Source of the DNA: Planctomycetota bacterium
Lineage (GTDB): Bacteria; Planctomycetota; PUPC01
Assembly: GCA_003553185.1 (NCBI GenBank)
Contig: PUPC01000132.1
Span: forward strand, 1 to 37,329
Direction of reading: 5' to 3'
DNA: 37,329 nt
Part shown: piece after piece, positions 9,349 through 17,037 of the stretch
How the letters are laid out: each line of letters begins with the position of its first letter
How positions within the stretch are numbered: the stretch's first letter is position 1
Program-made: the position numbers and the translations under genes
Notes under the pieces: model-generated
Seen by the model: only the letters and a program-made list of their open reading frames with translations
The model's database searches: none
Told to the model about the DNA's origin: nothing

Positions 9349-9377
9349 ATTCTATGCCCGCTTCGGTTCTATTGCAA
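9349..9377 (-). promoter_or_regulatory. Promoter of the E1 - KAS III operon
   Basis: On the minus strand TTGCAA (9377-9372), 17 bases, TAGAAT (9354-9349). The start would fall near 9342, only about eight bases ahead of the ATG at 9333, which agrees with the missing Shine-Dalgarno. Confidence 0.6.
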
Positions 9378-9474
9378 GCACAGCGGTTCCGAGGTCGCCG
9401 TCCGGCACGCTTCCGATAGGAAATATGACCGGAATGGCTGGGGCTGAAGTCGTTTTGCGGGTGGGGCAGGGGGG

Positions 9475-9909
9475 TCAGACAATCGTTGAGTCGTCATCGC
9501 CTGCGGACTCGCCGGGCTCCTTGCCGACGTGTTCGAGCACCTCGTCCTCGACAAAGATCGGTGCTTCGAGGCGGACGGCGAGTGCCACAGCATCGGACGG
9601 GCGGGAGTCGACCTCGACGACGCTCCCGTTCACCTGGAGGATGAGCTTTGCGTAGAAGGTGTTGTTCCGCAGGCCGCTGACGATAATGCGGTCGAGCCGG
9701 GCGCCCAGTTCGGTGATGACGTTTGAGAGGAGGTCGTGGGTCAAAGGCCTCCGGGTGGGGATGTCGCGGACCTTACGGTCGATGGCGGCGGCCTCCACGA
9801 TCCCGATCAGGATGGGGAATATCCGGGTGCCTTGTTTTTCGCGGAGCCAGATCACCTGATAGTCGCTCGTCTCGGTGATCAGGATTCTCGCCAGTTCCAT
9901 TTCGACCAT
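9475..9909 (-). CDS. Bifunctional nuclease (BFN/DUF151) family protein (144 aa)
   Basis: The sequence is a near-complete BFN domain. Family traits are the early VIWLREKQGTRIFPILIG segment, the IDRK and RPLTHDLL stretch, and the C-terminal SRPSDAVALAVRLEAPIFV signature followed by an acidic tail. Members from plants and Thermotoga have been studied as nucleases or structurally; the bacterial role is poorly defined, so catalytic activity here is not claimed. ATG at 9909 is chosen because GGGGAAA lies just upstream and the longer open frame adds an unrelated leader. It has its own promoter (9951-9978) and stands 141 bases ahead of the E1 operon on the same strand. Confidence 0.9.
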   Translation of the reverse strand: MVEMELARILITETSDYQVIWLREKQGTRIFPILIGIVEAAAIDRKVRDIPTRRPLTHDLLSNVITELGARLDRIIVSGLRNNTFYAKLILQVNGSVVEVDSRPSDAVALAVRLEAPIFVEDEVLEHVGKEPGESAGDDDSTIV

Positions 9910-9950
9910 TGGTTTTCCCCAATTGGATTGTTCGTTACCGCCTATCTGCC

Positions 9951-9978
9951 ATTCTAATTTCCGGGGCGCCAATGTCAA
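9951..9978 (-). promoter_or_regulatory. Promoter of the BFN-family gene
   Basis: Minus strand: perfect TTGACA (9978-9973), 16 bases, TAGAAT (9956-9951). The start near 9944 gives a leader of about 35 bases with a GGGGAAA ribosome-binding site. Confidence 0.7.
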
Positions 9979-10044
9979 CTTGTTCGTCTGCAGATATTCT
10001 TTGTTTGAAGGATTCCGGCGTTCCCTGGCAGTACGACGGACAAC

Positions 10045-11334
10045 TCATTTCAGTGCCGTCGTGATCGCCAGCTTGTTCGCACCGTCAACAAACAGGATCG
10101 GTTCGCCTTCGCGAGCCCAGCGCGATACCAGGCCCGTTGCGTTGGAACAGGCGATCAGCCCGGTCCCATCAAGCGTGGAAGAGGGAAGGGCGGTCGTCAC
10201 GTAAAGACCGGTAAGGCGCAACAGCATCTCGTGGAACAGGACGGCCTTGTGGCCGAACATGACATATTTCGCCCGGACGGTCCTTGCATAGGAGGCGGCA
10301 TCGCCTTTCAGCGGAGCGAAAAAGTTCTCGGCCGTCCGCTCGGACGCCGCCACGCCGTTGCGGCATTCGGCCAGCCACAACACCTCGGCCCCGTCGGCCA
10401 CACACTCCTTCGTCAACTCCAGCGAGCGCTGGGCGGTATAGAGTGTCTCGTCGTGCGGATATCCCCCGCAACTGATGACCGCCCTGCGATACGGTCGGTC
10501 CACGGCCACGGTCAAAGCGGCGTCTACCTGTCGTATCCCCTCTGCCACCACTTGCTCCAGGGGGCCGAACCGGGCCCAACGGGTGTTTCCGTCATCGCCG
10601 ACCGACGCCAGGGCAAAGACAGGTCGTTTGTCCGCCACAATCCGGGCGGCCTCCAACTGATTGCGAGCGACCGGATTGTCCCGGCGGGATGGGTCCGGGT
10701 GCAGCGGATGCCGGCAGGCGGCAGCCCCGGGCTGAAGAGTCAAAGCGTGGTCCTGCTCGACGGTTTCGTATCGGGCCAGACCGGGGAGGAGGAACTTGGC
10801 GGGGTTCGAGTATCCGGCGAAGTAATGCGGCTTCATCTCCGACACGATGCAGATGACGTCGGCCGACTCGATCCATCGATTGAGTACGACCGAAACGTCG
10901 AAGCTCGTCCGGTCCAGGTCAACCGACGGGCTCGACCGGCAGTCGTGGGCCCCGGCATCCACCAGCGGGAGCCGCTCCCGGCTGCACACATCCTCGACCA
11001 TCTTCAGGATGTGACAGTTGTCGGGGGTGTCCGCCCGGTGTGTCCCGGTGGAGATCAGGACTCTTATCGACCGGGCCGCTCGAAGCACCTGTGCCAATGC
11101 AGACAGTCCGGCCCGGTTCGGCTGATCGCGAGTGCCGTCGGCCAGGAGCACCAGCACGTCCTTCCCGGCAAAACCAGCATCGGCCTCTGCACTTGCCCGT
11201 TCAACAGCTTTTGCCAGGGACAATCGAGCGGGCTCCCCCTTGTCCAGTCGCGGCGGACGGACGACCTGTCCCACACACTCGTCTGGGACGTCAAACGCTA
11301 TCCGTCCGTCGCCATAGCCAAGCGAAATCCGCAT
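10045..11334 (-). CDS. LarA-family (nickel-pincer) racemase/epimerase (429 aa)
   Basis: LarA enzymes interconvert 2-hydroxyacid stereoisomers using a nickel pincer nucleotide bound covalently to a lysine. The key residues can be placed: R69 in ADGTR, H99 in STGTHR, H170 in KPHYFAGYS, K180 (cofactor lysine) in NPAKFLLPG, and H196. The H170-K180-H196 spacing (10 and 16) equals that of H174-K184-H200 in Lactobacillus LarA. The length is also typical. Many homologues act on substrates other than lactate, so the substrate is open. No cofactor-synthesis genes (larB, larC, larE) occur here. ATG at 11334 is used because GAGAGGCAGAGAG precedes it. The gene diverges from the lipoprotein protease across a 222-base gap. 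Confidence 0.88.
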   Translation of the reverse strand: MRISLGYGDGRIAFDVPDECVGQVVRPPRLDKGEPARLSLAKAVERASAEADAGFAGKDVLVLLADGTRDQPNRAGLSALAQVLRAARSIRVLISTGTHRADTPDNCHILKMVEDVCSRERLPLVDAGAHDCRSSPSVDLDRTSFDVSVVLNRWIESADVICIVSEMKPHYFAGYSNPAKFLLPGLARYETVEQDHALTLQPGAAACRHPLHPDPSRRDNPVARNQLEAARIVADKRPVFALASVGDDGNTRWARFGPLEQVVAEGIRQVDAALTVAVDRPYRRAVISCGGYPHDETLYTAQRSLELTKECVADGAEVLWLAECRNGVAASERTAENFFAPLKGDAASYARTVRAKYVMFGHKAVLFHEMLLRLTGLYVTTALPSSTLDGTGLIACSNATGLVSRWAREGEPILFVDGANKLAITTALK

Positions 11335-11464
11335 CTCTCTGCCTCTCGCCCCGTAATCCTGAACTTCTATTCTACGACAAACTCGCAACCTTTGCAGTCA
11401 ATCGTTGGTCGGAAGAAAACAGACCGGGGAAACCAGAAGGCGGAAGAAACTCGGTGATTCGTCC

Positions 11465-11494
11465 TTGACATCCCTTCGTGGTTGGGTCTACACT
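11465..11494 (+). promoter_or_regulatory. Promoter of the lipoprotein protease gene
   Basis: Perfect TTGACA (11465-11470), 18 bases, TACACT (11489-11494). A start near 11501 gives a leader of about 56 bases. A TAGAAT-like box for the divergent larA gene is also visible nearby on the minus strand, but without a well-placed -35. Confidence 0.6.
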
Positions 11495-11556
11495 AGCCCG
11501 AAGAAAAATATACAGCGAACCAGCATCCATTATCCACCCGTCTGGTAATCAACCAC

Positions 11557-12345
11557 GTGACTCGTTTTATTCCGGCGGCCACCTGTTGCCTGTATCTGTG
11601 TTTCTTCGTCGGCTGCGCACCGACGATGCCGTCAACCCGCTTCGACGGCGAGTTGGTAACGCTCAATGCCGATGTTCCGCCCGCCGACGGTCGCCGCCTG
11701 ACGGAGTTTGCCGACTCCTTTCTCGTGGAGGTGAGCCGAAAGCTCGACGCCGAACCACCCGCGCCCTCCGTGTACGTGTTTGGCCGACGGCGGGACCTCC
11801 GCCGGTTCCTCCGCCGTGAATCCCCCGCCTTCGCCAAGCGAACGGGTGCCTGTTTTGTGTCCGAAGACGGGGACGTCATCATCGCTCTCCGGGCATCTCG
11901 GAACGGGCAGCCAGCCCTCGACTCACTTCGGCATGAATTGACCCACGCGGTGGTCGCTGCTAATTTCGCGCGCCCGATGCCGTGGCTGGACGAAGGCCTG
12001 GCCCAGTGCCTGGAGGAGGGGATGCCGCCCGGGGAACCGGCAGAGGTGCTCGATGAGCTCGCCGCTATGGACGACATCGAGGACCGCATCCTCCGGGTCG
12101 TGTCGATTACCGAACACGCCGATCTGACCGCGACCGACTATCGAGTGGCGTGGGGCTTGACGTGGTTTCTTATCCAGGATGGCGGGTATGGATGGCAGGC
12201 GATTCGGCGCTGTCTTGAACCGCCGGAGTTCGGAGAGACGCCGGCGCAGCGATTGGCTCGGGGGCTCGGTCTCGGACCGGAACCGATCGCCCGCAGTTTC
12301 AAGATTTTCCTGGAGCGCCGCAACGAACGCTCGTTGGGCGATTAA
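11557..12345 (+). CDS. Putative lipoprotein zinc metalloprotease, HExxH type (262 aa)
   Basis: A short hydrophobic leader ends in FVGC (C20), a passable lipobox, so the protein is probably lipid-anchored outside the cytoplasm. The core has HELTH (126-130), the zinc-binding HExxH, and WLDEGLA with a third-ligand glutamate (E146), the arrangement of gluzincins such as the peptidase MA-like group. After this comes a helical domain of about 100 residues. Start is GTG at 11557; an ATG further in would remove the leader. A promoter lies at 11465-11494. Neighbours on both sides are on the opposite strand, so it is a single-gene unit. Substrate unknown; the catalytic role is inferred only from the motif. 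Confidence 0.8.
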   Translation: MTRFIPAATCCLYLCFFVGCAPTMPSTRFDGELVTLNADVPPADGRRLTEFADSFLVEVSRKLDAEPPAPSVYVFGRRRDLRRFLRRESPAFAKRTGACFVSEDGDVIIALRASRNGQPALDSLRHELTHAVVAANFARPMPWLDEGLAQCLEEGMPPGEPAEVLDELAAMDDIEDRILRVVSITEHADLTATDYRVAWGLTWFLIQDGGYGWQAIRRCLEPPEFGETPAQRLARGLGLGPEPIARSFKIFLERRNERSLGD

Positions 12346-12355
12346 CCCGCCGTCC

Positions 12356-12405
12356 CCCGGTCTTCTGTCGGCCCTTGCCCGCGATATGTCGTTGCGACGA
12401 CCGGG
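12356..12405. terminator. Possible bidirectional terminator between convergent genes
   Basis: The 76 bases between the protease stop and the glyA::gcvT stop hold an inverted repeat CCCGGTC (12356-12362) / GACCGGG (12399-12405), with a small GTCGTTGCGAC hairpin inside its loop. There is no T run and the loop is long, so the terminator reading is weak. Confidence 0.3.
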
Positions 12406-12421
12406 CCTACCAGAGTCCGCC

Positions 12422-15400
12422 TCAGTCGTACAACTCGGGCCAGGCCGCGCGTTCTTCGTCCTCGGGGAACCGAGTGAGCACATCCATCTCGACCACGGCG
12501 TTTTCGCTGGGCGGAGCTTCGTAGCGTTCGACGTTCTGGCGGACCGCGCGGAGTGCGTCACCGGGTTCAAGTGCCGACGTTGAGGGGATGACGGCGAGAG
12601 CGAAGAAGGTGAAGTCCGGGCGTGAAAAGGCAAAGCTGGTGATACGCCCGATCGGAACGCTGTCCTGGTCGATGACCGCGTGCCCCGGTCGAACGCTTCG
12701 CCGCCCCTGCCCGCGTACCCTGATAACCTTCTGGTTCGCACTGCTTACGCGGTCGATGTACGCCCGTCGTCCGATGAAAAACGGGACGTGGAACCTGGCG
12801 ATGAAACCGTAGCCCGCCTCGGTGATCGAGAGGCGGCACGGCCCCTCGAGCTCGTGCCCGAACAGCGGAAATCCCGCCTCGGTCCGTGTCGAATCGCGTG
12901 CGCCCAATCCCGCCGGGCGCACGCCGAGCGGCTCACCGGCCGCGAGCAAGGCGTCCCAGAGTTCGACGCAACGTGCCGGATGCACATAAAGCTCGAACCC
13001 GACCTCTTCGCCGGTGTAGCCGGTGGCCGCGAGCAAGCACTCGATCCCGGCCAGCCAGACCCGGATGAACCGATTCTGCTCCAGGCGCGGGATGGCGAAC
13101 CGATCTTTGGCATCCGCGGCGAGCCGACAGAGCACTGCGGCCGACTTCGGACCTTGCAGGGCGAGTCCGACGAGCCCATCCTCGCGCAGATTACGGATTT
13201 CGACGGGGGCTTCGATCTGCCTGGCGGGCAGCTCGCCGTCGATGGCCACCTCCCGCGAGTTGACCGCGTTCATCCAGTCCCAGTCCCGCTCGGCATTCGC
13301 GGCGTTTGCGACGAGCACAAAACGGTCGCGCTCCAACCGGTATATGTACAGGTCATCGATGGCGGTTCCGTCGGGATCAAGCATGTAGGTGTATTGGGCA
13401 TGACCGGGTTCAATACGCGAGACGCAGTTGGCGAGCACCGTGTCGAGGAAGCCGACGGCGTTCCGGCCGCGGATCTCGAACAGACTCATATGCGATATGT
13501 CGAACAGCCCGGCGGCGGTTCGGACCGCCGCGTGCTCGGCGAACACGCCGTCCGGATACTGCACGGGCATCTCCCACCCGGCGAACGGGGCCATCTTTGC
13601 GCCGAGGTCCTTGTGGGCCTGGTTCAGGAGTGTGCGGCGGACGGGCCTATCGGCCTCCTTGTATTCATAGGCCGGCTTCGGATCCGGTTGTGCCCGGGCG
13701 TACTCAGCGGTCTGTCCGATGAAATACGGTTTGGTCACATCCGCCGTCGGTTCCGGCAATTGATCCGGCAGGCAGTCCATGAGGCCTTCCGGCAGCGGCT
13801 CGATCACCGTCGGACCATCGACCTTGGCGTACAGGTCTTGCTCGTCGAACAACAGATATCCATCCGAGAGTGCGGCCACGTGTTCAACGACCGCACGGCC
13901 TTTGTCCTGACTGGTCAGCAATGCGAATTGTTCTTCCCGTCCGCACAGTCCCAGGTTGACGACGGCGACGTCGTCGATGACCGCCCCGTCGCTGCGCAGC
14001 ATCCTGCCTACCGCCGCTTCGCCGACCTCCAGGCACGCCGTGCGGCAGGTCAGCATTTGGCCCAACGCGAGCGAGACCTTGTCGCCGCGCAGAAGCCAGG
14101 CGGCACGGCCCAGATGGACCGGCGGCTCGCAAGAAGAAGCGGGCGTTTTCGGCTCGGGAGGGTAGGGCAGGGCGCTTACGATTTTTCGGACGCGCTCTGC
14201 GGCCGCTGGCAGGACGTCCTCCGGGACGCGCCCGCGGCAGCGCTCCTCGCCGGCGGGCACCCAAACCCGGGTGGTGTGGACGTTGCTGAGGACCGTCTTT
14301 ATGATCGACGCCAGCTCGGCGATCTGCGCACGGTTGATCCCCCGCTGTGTCGCCCAGGGCATACCCAGCCGAATCCCGCTCGCCTTGCCGCCCGTCTCGT
14401 CCCCCGGCAGGACGTTCTTGTTGCAGACGATTCCAGCGATCTCGAGCAGCCGGGATGCGATCTCGCCGTCGATCGGGACGGTGGGGTTCGGATGGTCGTC
14501 GAAACGCTTCAGGTCAATGAGCAGCAGGTGTGTGTCTGTGCCGCCGTATTCGAGCGTGAACCCCTCGGCTTCGAGTCGTTCGGCGAAGTACGCCGTGTTG
14601 TCGAGCACGGTCTGCTGCAGTTCGACGAACCGGTCGCGTTCCTGCTCGATGAGTTCGAACCGTCGGGCGATAGCGGCGATAGAATGCAGGTGCGGGCCGC
14701 CCTGCAGCCCGGGGAAAACACCCGCCTTGATCTTTTTGGCCAGCGTGGGATAGGTGGTCAAAATCACGGAGCCACGCGGGCCGAAGAGTGTCTTGTGTGT
14801 GGTGAACGTGACCGCGTGAACGTGGGGGAGGGGATTGTTGAGCAGGCCGGCCGCCACCATCCCCGCCAAGTGTGCGATGTCGGCCAGCACGAACGCCCCC
14901 ACTTCGTCGGCAACAGCTCGCAGTTCCGCCCAGTCGAAGTCCCATGGGTACGACGACGCCCCGCCGATGATCAGGCGCGGCTTATGCTCGCGAGCCAGCT
15001 CAGCGATGCGGTTATAATCGAGCCGGCGAGTCTCGGGGTCAATGCCGTAAGGGACCACGTTAAATGTTTTGCCTGAGTAGTTGAATTCGCTGCCGTGTGT
15101 CAGGTGCCCGCCGTGCGCGAGGTCCAGACTGAGTATGGTGTCCCCGTGTTCGAGGACCGCCTCATAGACGGCGGTATTCGCGGGCGAGCCGGAAAGTGCC
15201 TGGACGCAGACGTGGATGCCCTCGGGGGGCGGACTGCCCTCGAGTTTTGCGAAACACTCGGCGATGAACTTGTGCGCGAGCAGTTCGGCTCGATTCGCGT
15301 TGACGCAGCCGCGATAGTATCGTCCGTCGGCGAGCCGGGTCTGCCAACTCGCAAACCGAGCGGGGTCAGTCGCGCTGTCCCTCGGGTCGTGTAAAAGCGG

Positions 15401-15571
15401 GGGCTCCGGCTGCCCCTCGGCGTAGATGTTCGAGAAGGCCGAGGATTCGATCTCGGCGGCCCGCGGGTCGCAGATGCTTTCGGAGGGGATGAGCACCAGT
15501 TTCTGCCATTGCCGGCGGCGCTCGGCCTCGACAAGTTCGACGATCTCAGATGGCGGTTGAGGTTGGGACAT
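12422..15571 (-). CDS. glyA-gcvT: Serine hydroxymethyltransferase - aminomethyltransferase (T-protein) fusion (1049 aa)
   Basis: Residues 1 to about 465 are serine hydroxymethyltransferase, with the PLP lysine in FTTHKTLFGPRG (K260) and the DIAHLAGM aspartate (D231). Residues about 645-1049 are the glycine cleavage T-protein, with GLFDISHMS (688-696), the NAANAERD catalytic aspartate (about D763), ALQGPKS (804-810) and ARDSTRTEAGFPLFGHEL (891-908). Both halves appear complete. Between them, about 485-600 looks like a degenerate fragment of the T-protein folate fold. Both enzymes use 5,10-methylene-tetrahydrofolate, so a fusion would join glycine cleavage to serine synthesis; that coupling is inference. 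ATG at 15571 is taken because the SHMT family begins here, whereas the upstream open frame overlaps gcvPB. The gene follows gcvPB by 26 bases and is last in the operon. Confidence 0.95.
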   Translation of the reverse strand: MSQPQPPSEIVELVEAERRRQWQKLVLIPSESICDPRAAEIESSAFSNIYAEGQPEPPLLHDPRDSATDPARFASWQTRLADGRYYRGCVNANRAELLAHKFIAECFAKLEGSPPPEGIHVCVQALSGSPANTAVYEAVLEHGDTILSLDLAHGGHLTHGSEFNYSGKTFNVVPYGIDPETRRLDYNRIAELAREHKPRLIIGGASSYPWDFDWAELRAVADEVGAFVLADIAHLAGMVAAGLLNNPLPHVHAVTFTTHKTLFGPRGSVILTTYPTLAKKIKAGVFPGLQGGPHLHSIAAIARRFELIEQERDRFVELQQTVLDNTAYFAERLEAEGFTLEYGGTDTHLLLIDLKRFDDHPNPTVPIDGEIASRLLEIAGIVCNKNVLPGDETGGKASGIRLGMPWATQRGINRAQIAELASIIKTVLSNVHTTRVWVPAGEERCRGRVPEDVLPAAAERVRKIVSALPYPPEPKTPASSCEPPVHLGRAAWLLRGDKVSLALGQMLTCRTACLEVGEAAVGRMLRSDGAVIDDVAVVNLGLCGREEQFALLTSQDKGRAVVEHVAALSDGYLLFDEQDLYAKVDGPTVIEPLPEGLMDCLPDQLPEPTADVTKPYFIGQTAEYARAQPDPKPAYEYKEADRPVRRTLLNQAHKDLGAKMAPFAGWEMPVQYPDGVFAEHAAVRTAAGLFDISHMSLFEIRGRNAVGFLDTVLANCVSRIEPGHAQYTYMLDPDGTAIDDLYIYRLERDRFVLVANAANAERDWDWMNAVNSREVAIDGELPARQIEAPVEIRNLREDGLVGLALQGPKSAAVLCRLAADAKDRFAIPRLEQNRFIRVWLAGIECLLAATGYTGEEVGFELYVHPARCVELWDALLAAGEPLGVRPAGLGARDSTRTEAGFPLFGHELEGPCRLSITEAGYGFIARFHVPFFIGRRAYIDRVSSANQKVIRVRGQGRRSVRPGHAVIDQDSVPIGRITSFAFSRPDFTFFALAVIPSTSALEPGDALRAVRQNVERYEAPPSENAVVEMDVLTRFPEDEERAAWPELYD

Positions 15572-15597
15572 AGTCGGCTCCGCAGTCAGAGGGGTTT

Positions 15598-17037
15598 TTA
15601 CAGCAACGCCAGATCGAGCTCGCGTGCGGCGCCGTACTCGTCGATGCGAGTGACGGGGGCATTTACCGGTGCGCGGCGCAGGGCCTCCGGGTCGGATTCG
15701 GCCAGTCGGGCCAGTTCGATCATCGCGTCGCAGAAGGCGTCGAGCGTCTCCTTGCTCTCGGTCTCGGTCGGCTCGATCATCATCGCCTCTTTCACGATGA
15801 GCGGGAAATAAACGGTCGGCGGATGGAACCCGCGGTCTATCAGCCCCTTCGCGATATCGAGGGCGGAGACATCGTTCTTCCGAACGGCGGACAGCACGCA
15901 CTCGTGCATGCATTGTTCGCCGAAAGGGACCTCATAGTAGTCGCGGAGTCGGGCGAGCACATAGTTGGCGTTGAGCACCGCGTGCTCGGCCACCTCGATC
16001 AGCCCCTCGCGGCCGAGGGCCAGGATGTATGCATAAGCCCTGACCAGCACGGCGAAATTGCCGTAGAACGGGGCGATATAGCCAATCGTTCGCTTATTGT
16101 CATATCGGAGGCGATAGGTGTTGTCCGGCTCCTTCTCGACTGTGGAGATGGGCAGATATTCGACCAGGTGTTCCGCCACGCCGACCGGTCCGGCGCCCGG
16201 TCCGCCCCCGCCGTGTGGTGTGCCGAACGTTTTGTGGAGGTTCAGGTGTACCACGTCGAACCCGAGGTCGCCCGGCCGGCTCTTTCCCAGTATCGCATTC
16301 AGGTTTGCTCCATCGTAGTACATCAGGCCACCCGCCTCGTGGGTGAGGTCGGCGATCTCTTTCACGTGCGGGTTGAACAGGCCCAGCGTGTTCGGGCAGG
16401 TGAGCATCACGGCGGCGACCCGGTCGTCGAGCGCGTCGCGGAACGCATCGAGGCCCATGAAGCCGTTCTCGTCGGAGGGGACCGGCACCACCTTGAATCC
16501 GCCGATGGCCGCGCTCGCCGGGTTCGTACCGTGGGCGGAATCGGGCACAATGATGGTGGTCTTCTTGTCGCCGTGGGCACGGTGGAAGGCGGCGATCAGC
16601 ATGATCCCCGTCAACTCGCCGTGCGAACCGGCCAGCGGCTGCATTGTGAACCGGGCCATACCGGTGATTTCGCAGAGATGTCGTTCGAGCTCGTGGATGA
16701 CTCGCAGTGCCCCCTGGGTGAGCGTCTCGCCGCCGGGAAGCTGGGGGAGCAGGGGATGTAATTCGCGAAAGCCGTCATAGTCCCCGACCGCCTCGGCCAT
16801 CTTGGGGTTGTATTTCATCGTGCAGGACCCGAGGGGGTAGAACCCGCAATCGACTCCGAAGTTTCGGCGCGACAGCTCGGTGAAATGTCGGACGACCTCG
16901 AGCTCCGAGACCTCGGGCAGGGCGGCATCCTCGGAGCGGATCAGCGAGTTGGGAAGGTCGTGTTCCACGGGCACGTCGCATTCGGGTACGCTCGCCCCGG
17001 TACGCCCCGGTGCCCCTTTTTCGAAGATGAGTTTCAC
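15598..17037 (-). CDS. gcvPB: Glycine dehydrogenase (decarboxylating) subunit 2 (479 aa)
   Basis: This is the C-terminal half of the split P-protein. P-protein decarboxylates glycine with PLP and loads the aminomethyl group on the lipoyl arm of GcvH. The PLP lysine is K269 in NLHKTFGTPHGGGGPG. Also typical are YPLGSCTMKYNP (67-78), PLAGSHGE and SAHGTNPASA. Length is normal for the subunit. Its start overlaps the gcvPA stop by four bases (ATGA), so the two subunits should be made in equal amounts. Confidence 0.97.
   Translation of the reverse strand: MKLIFEKGAPGRTGASVPECDVPVEHDLPNSLIRSEDAALPEVSELEVVRHFTELSRRNFGVDCGFYPLGSCTMKYNPKMAEAVGDYDGFRELHPLLPQLPGGETLTQGALRVIHELERHLCEITGMARFTMQPLAGSHGELTGIMLIAAFHRAHGDKKTTIIVPDSAHGTNPASAAIGGFKVVPVPSDENGFMGLDAFRDALDDRVAAVMLTCPNTLGLFNPHVKEIADLTHEAGGLMYYDGANLNAILGKSRPGDLGFDVVHLNLHKTFGTPHGGGGPGAGPVGVAEHLVEYLPISTVEKEPDNTYRLRYDNKRTIGYIAPFYGNFAVLVRAYAYILALGREGLIEVAEHAVLNANYVLARLRDYYEVPFGEQCMHECVLSAVRKNDVSALDIAKGLIDRGFHPPTVYFPLIVKEAMMIEPTETESKETLDAFCDAMIELARLAESDPEALRRAPVNAPVTRIDEYGAARELDLALL

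Noticed and set aside
12680-15076. Long open frame (798 codons) antisense to glyA::gcvT
   Set aside because: Shadow of the fusion gene: composition is an inverted copy of its codons and no domain is recognisable.
15572-15913. Upstream extension of the glyA::gcvT frame by 114 codons
   Set aside because: It overlaps gcvPB, is arginine-rich as expected for an out-of-frame reading, and the SHMT family starts at the ATG at 15571.
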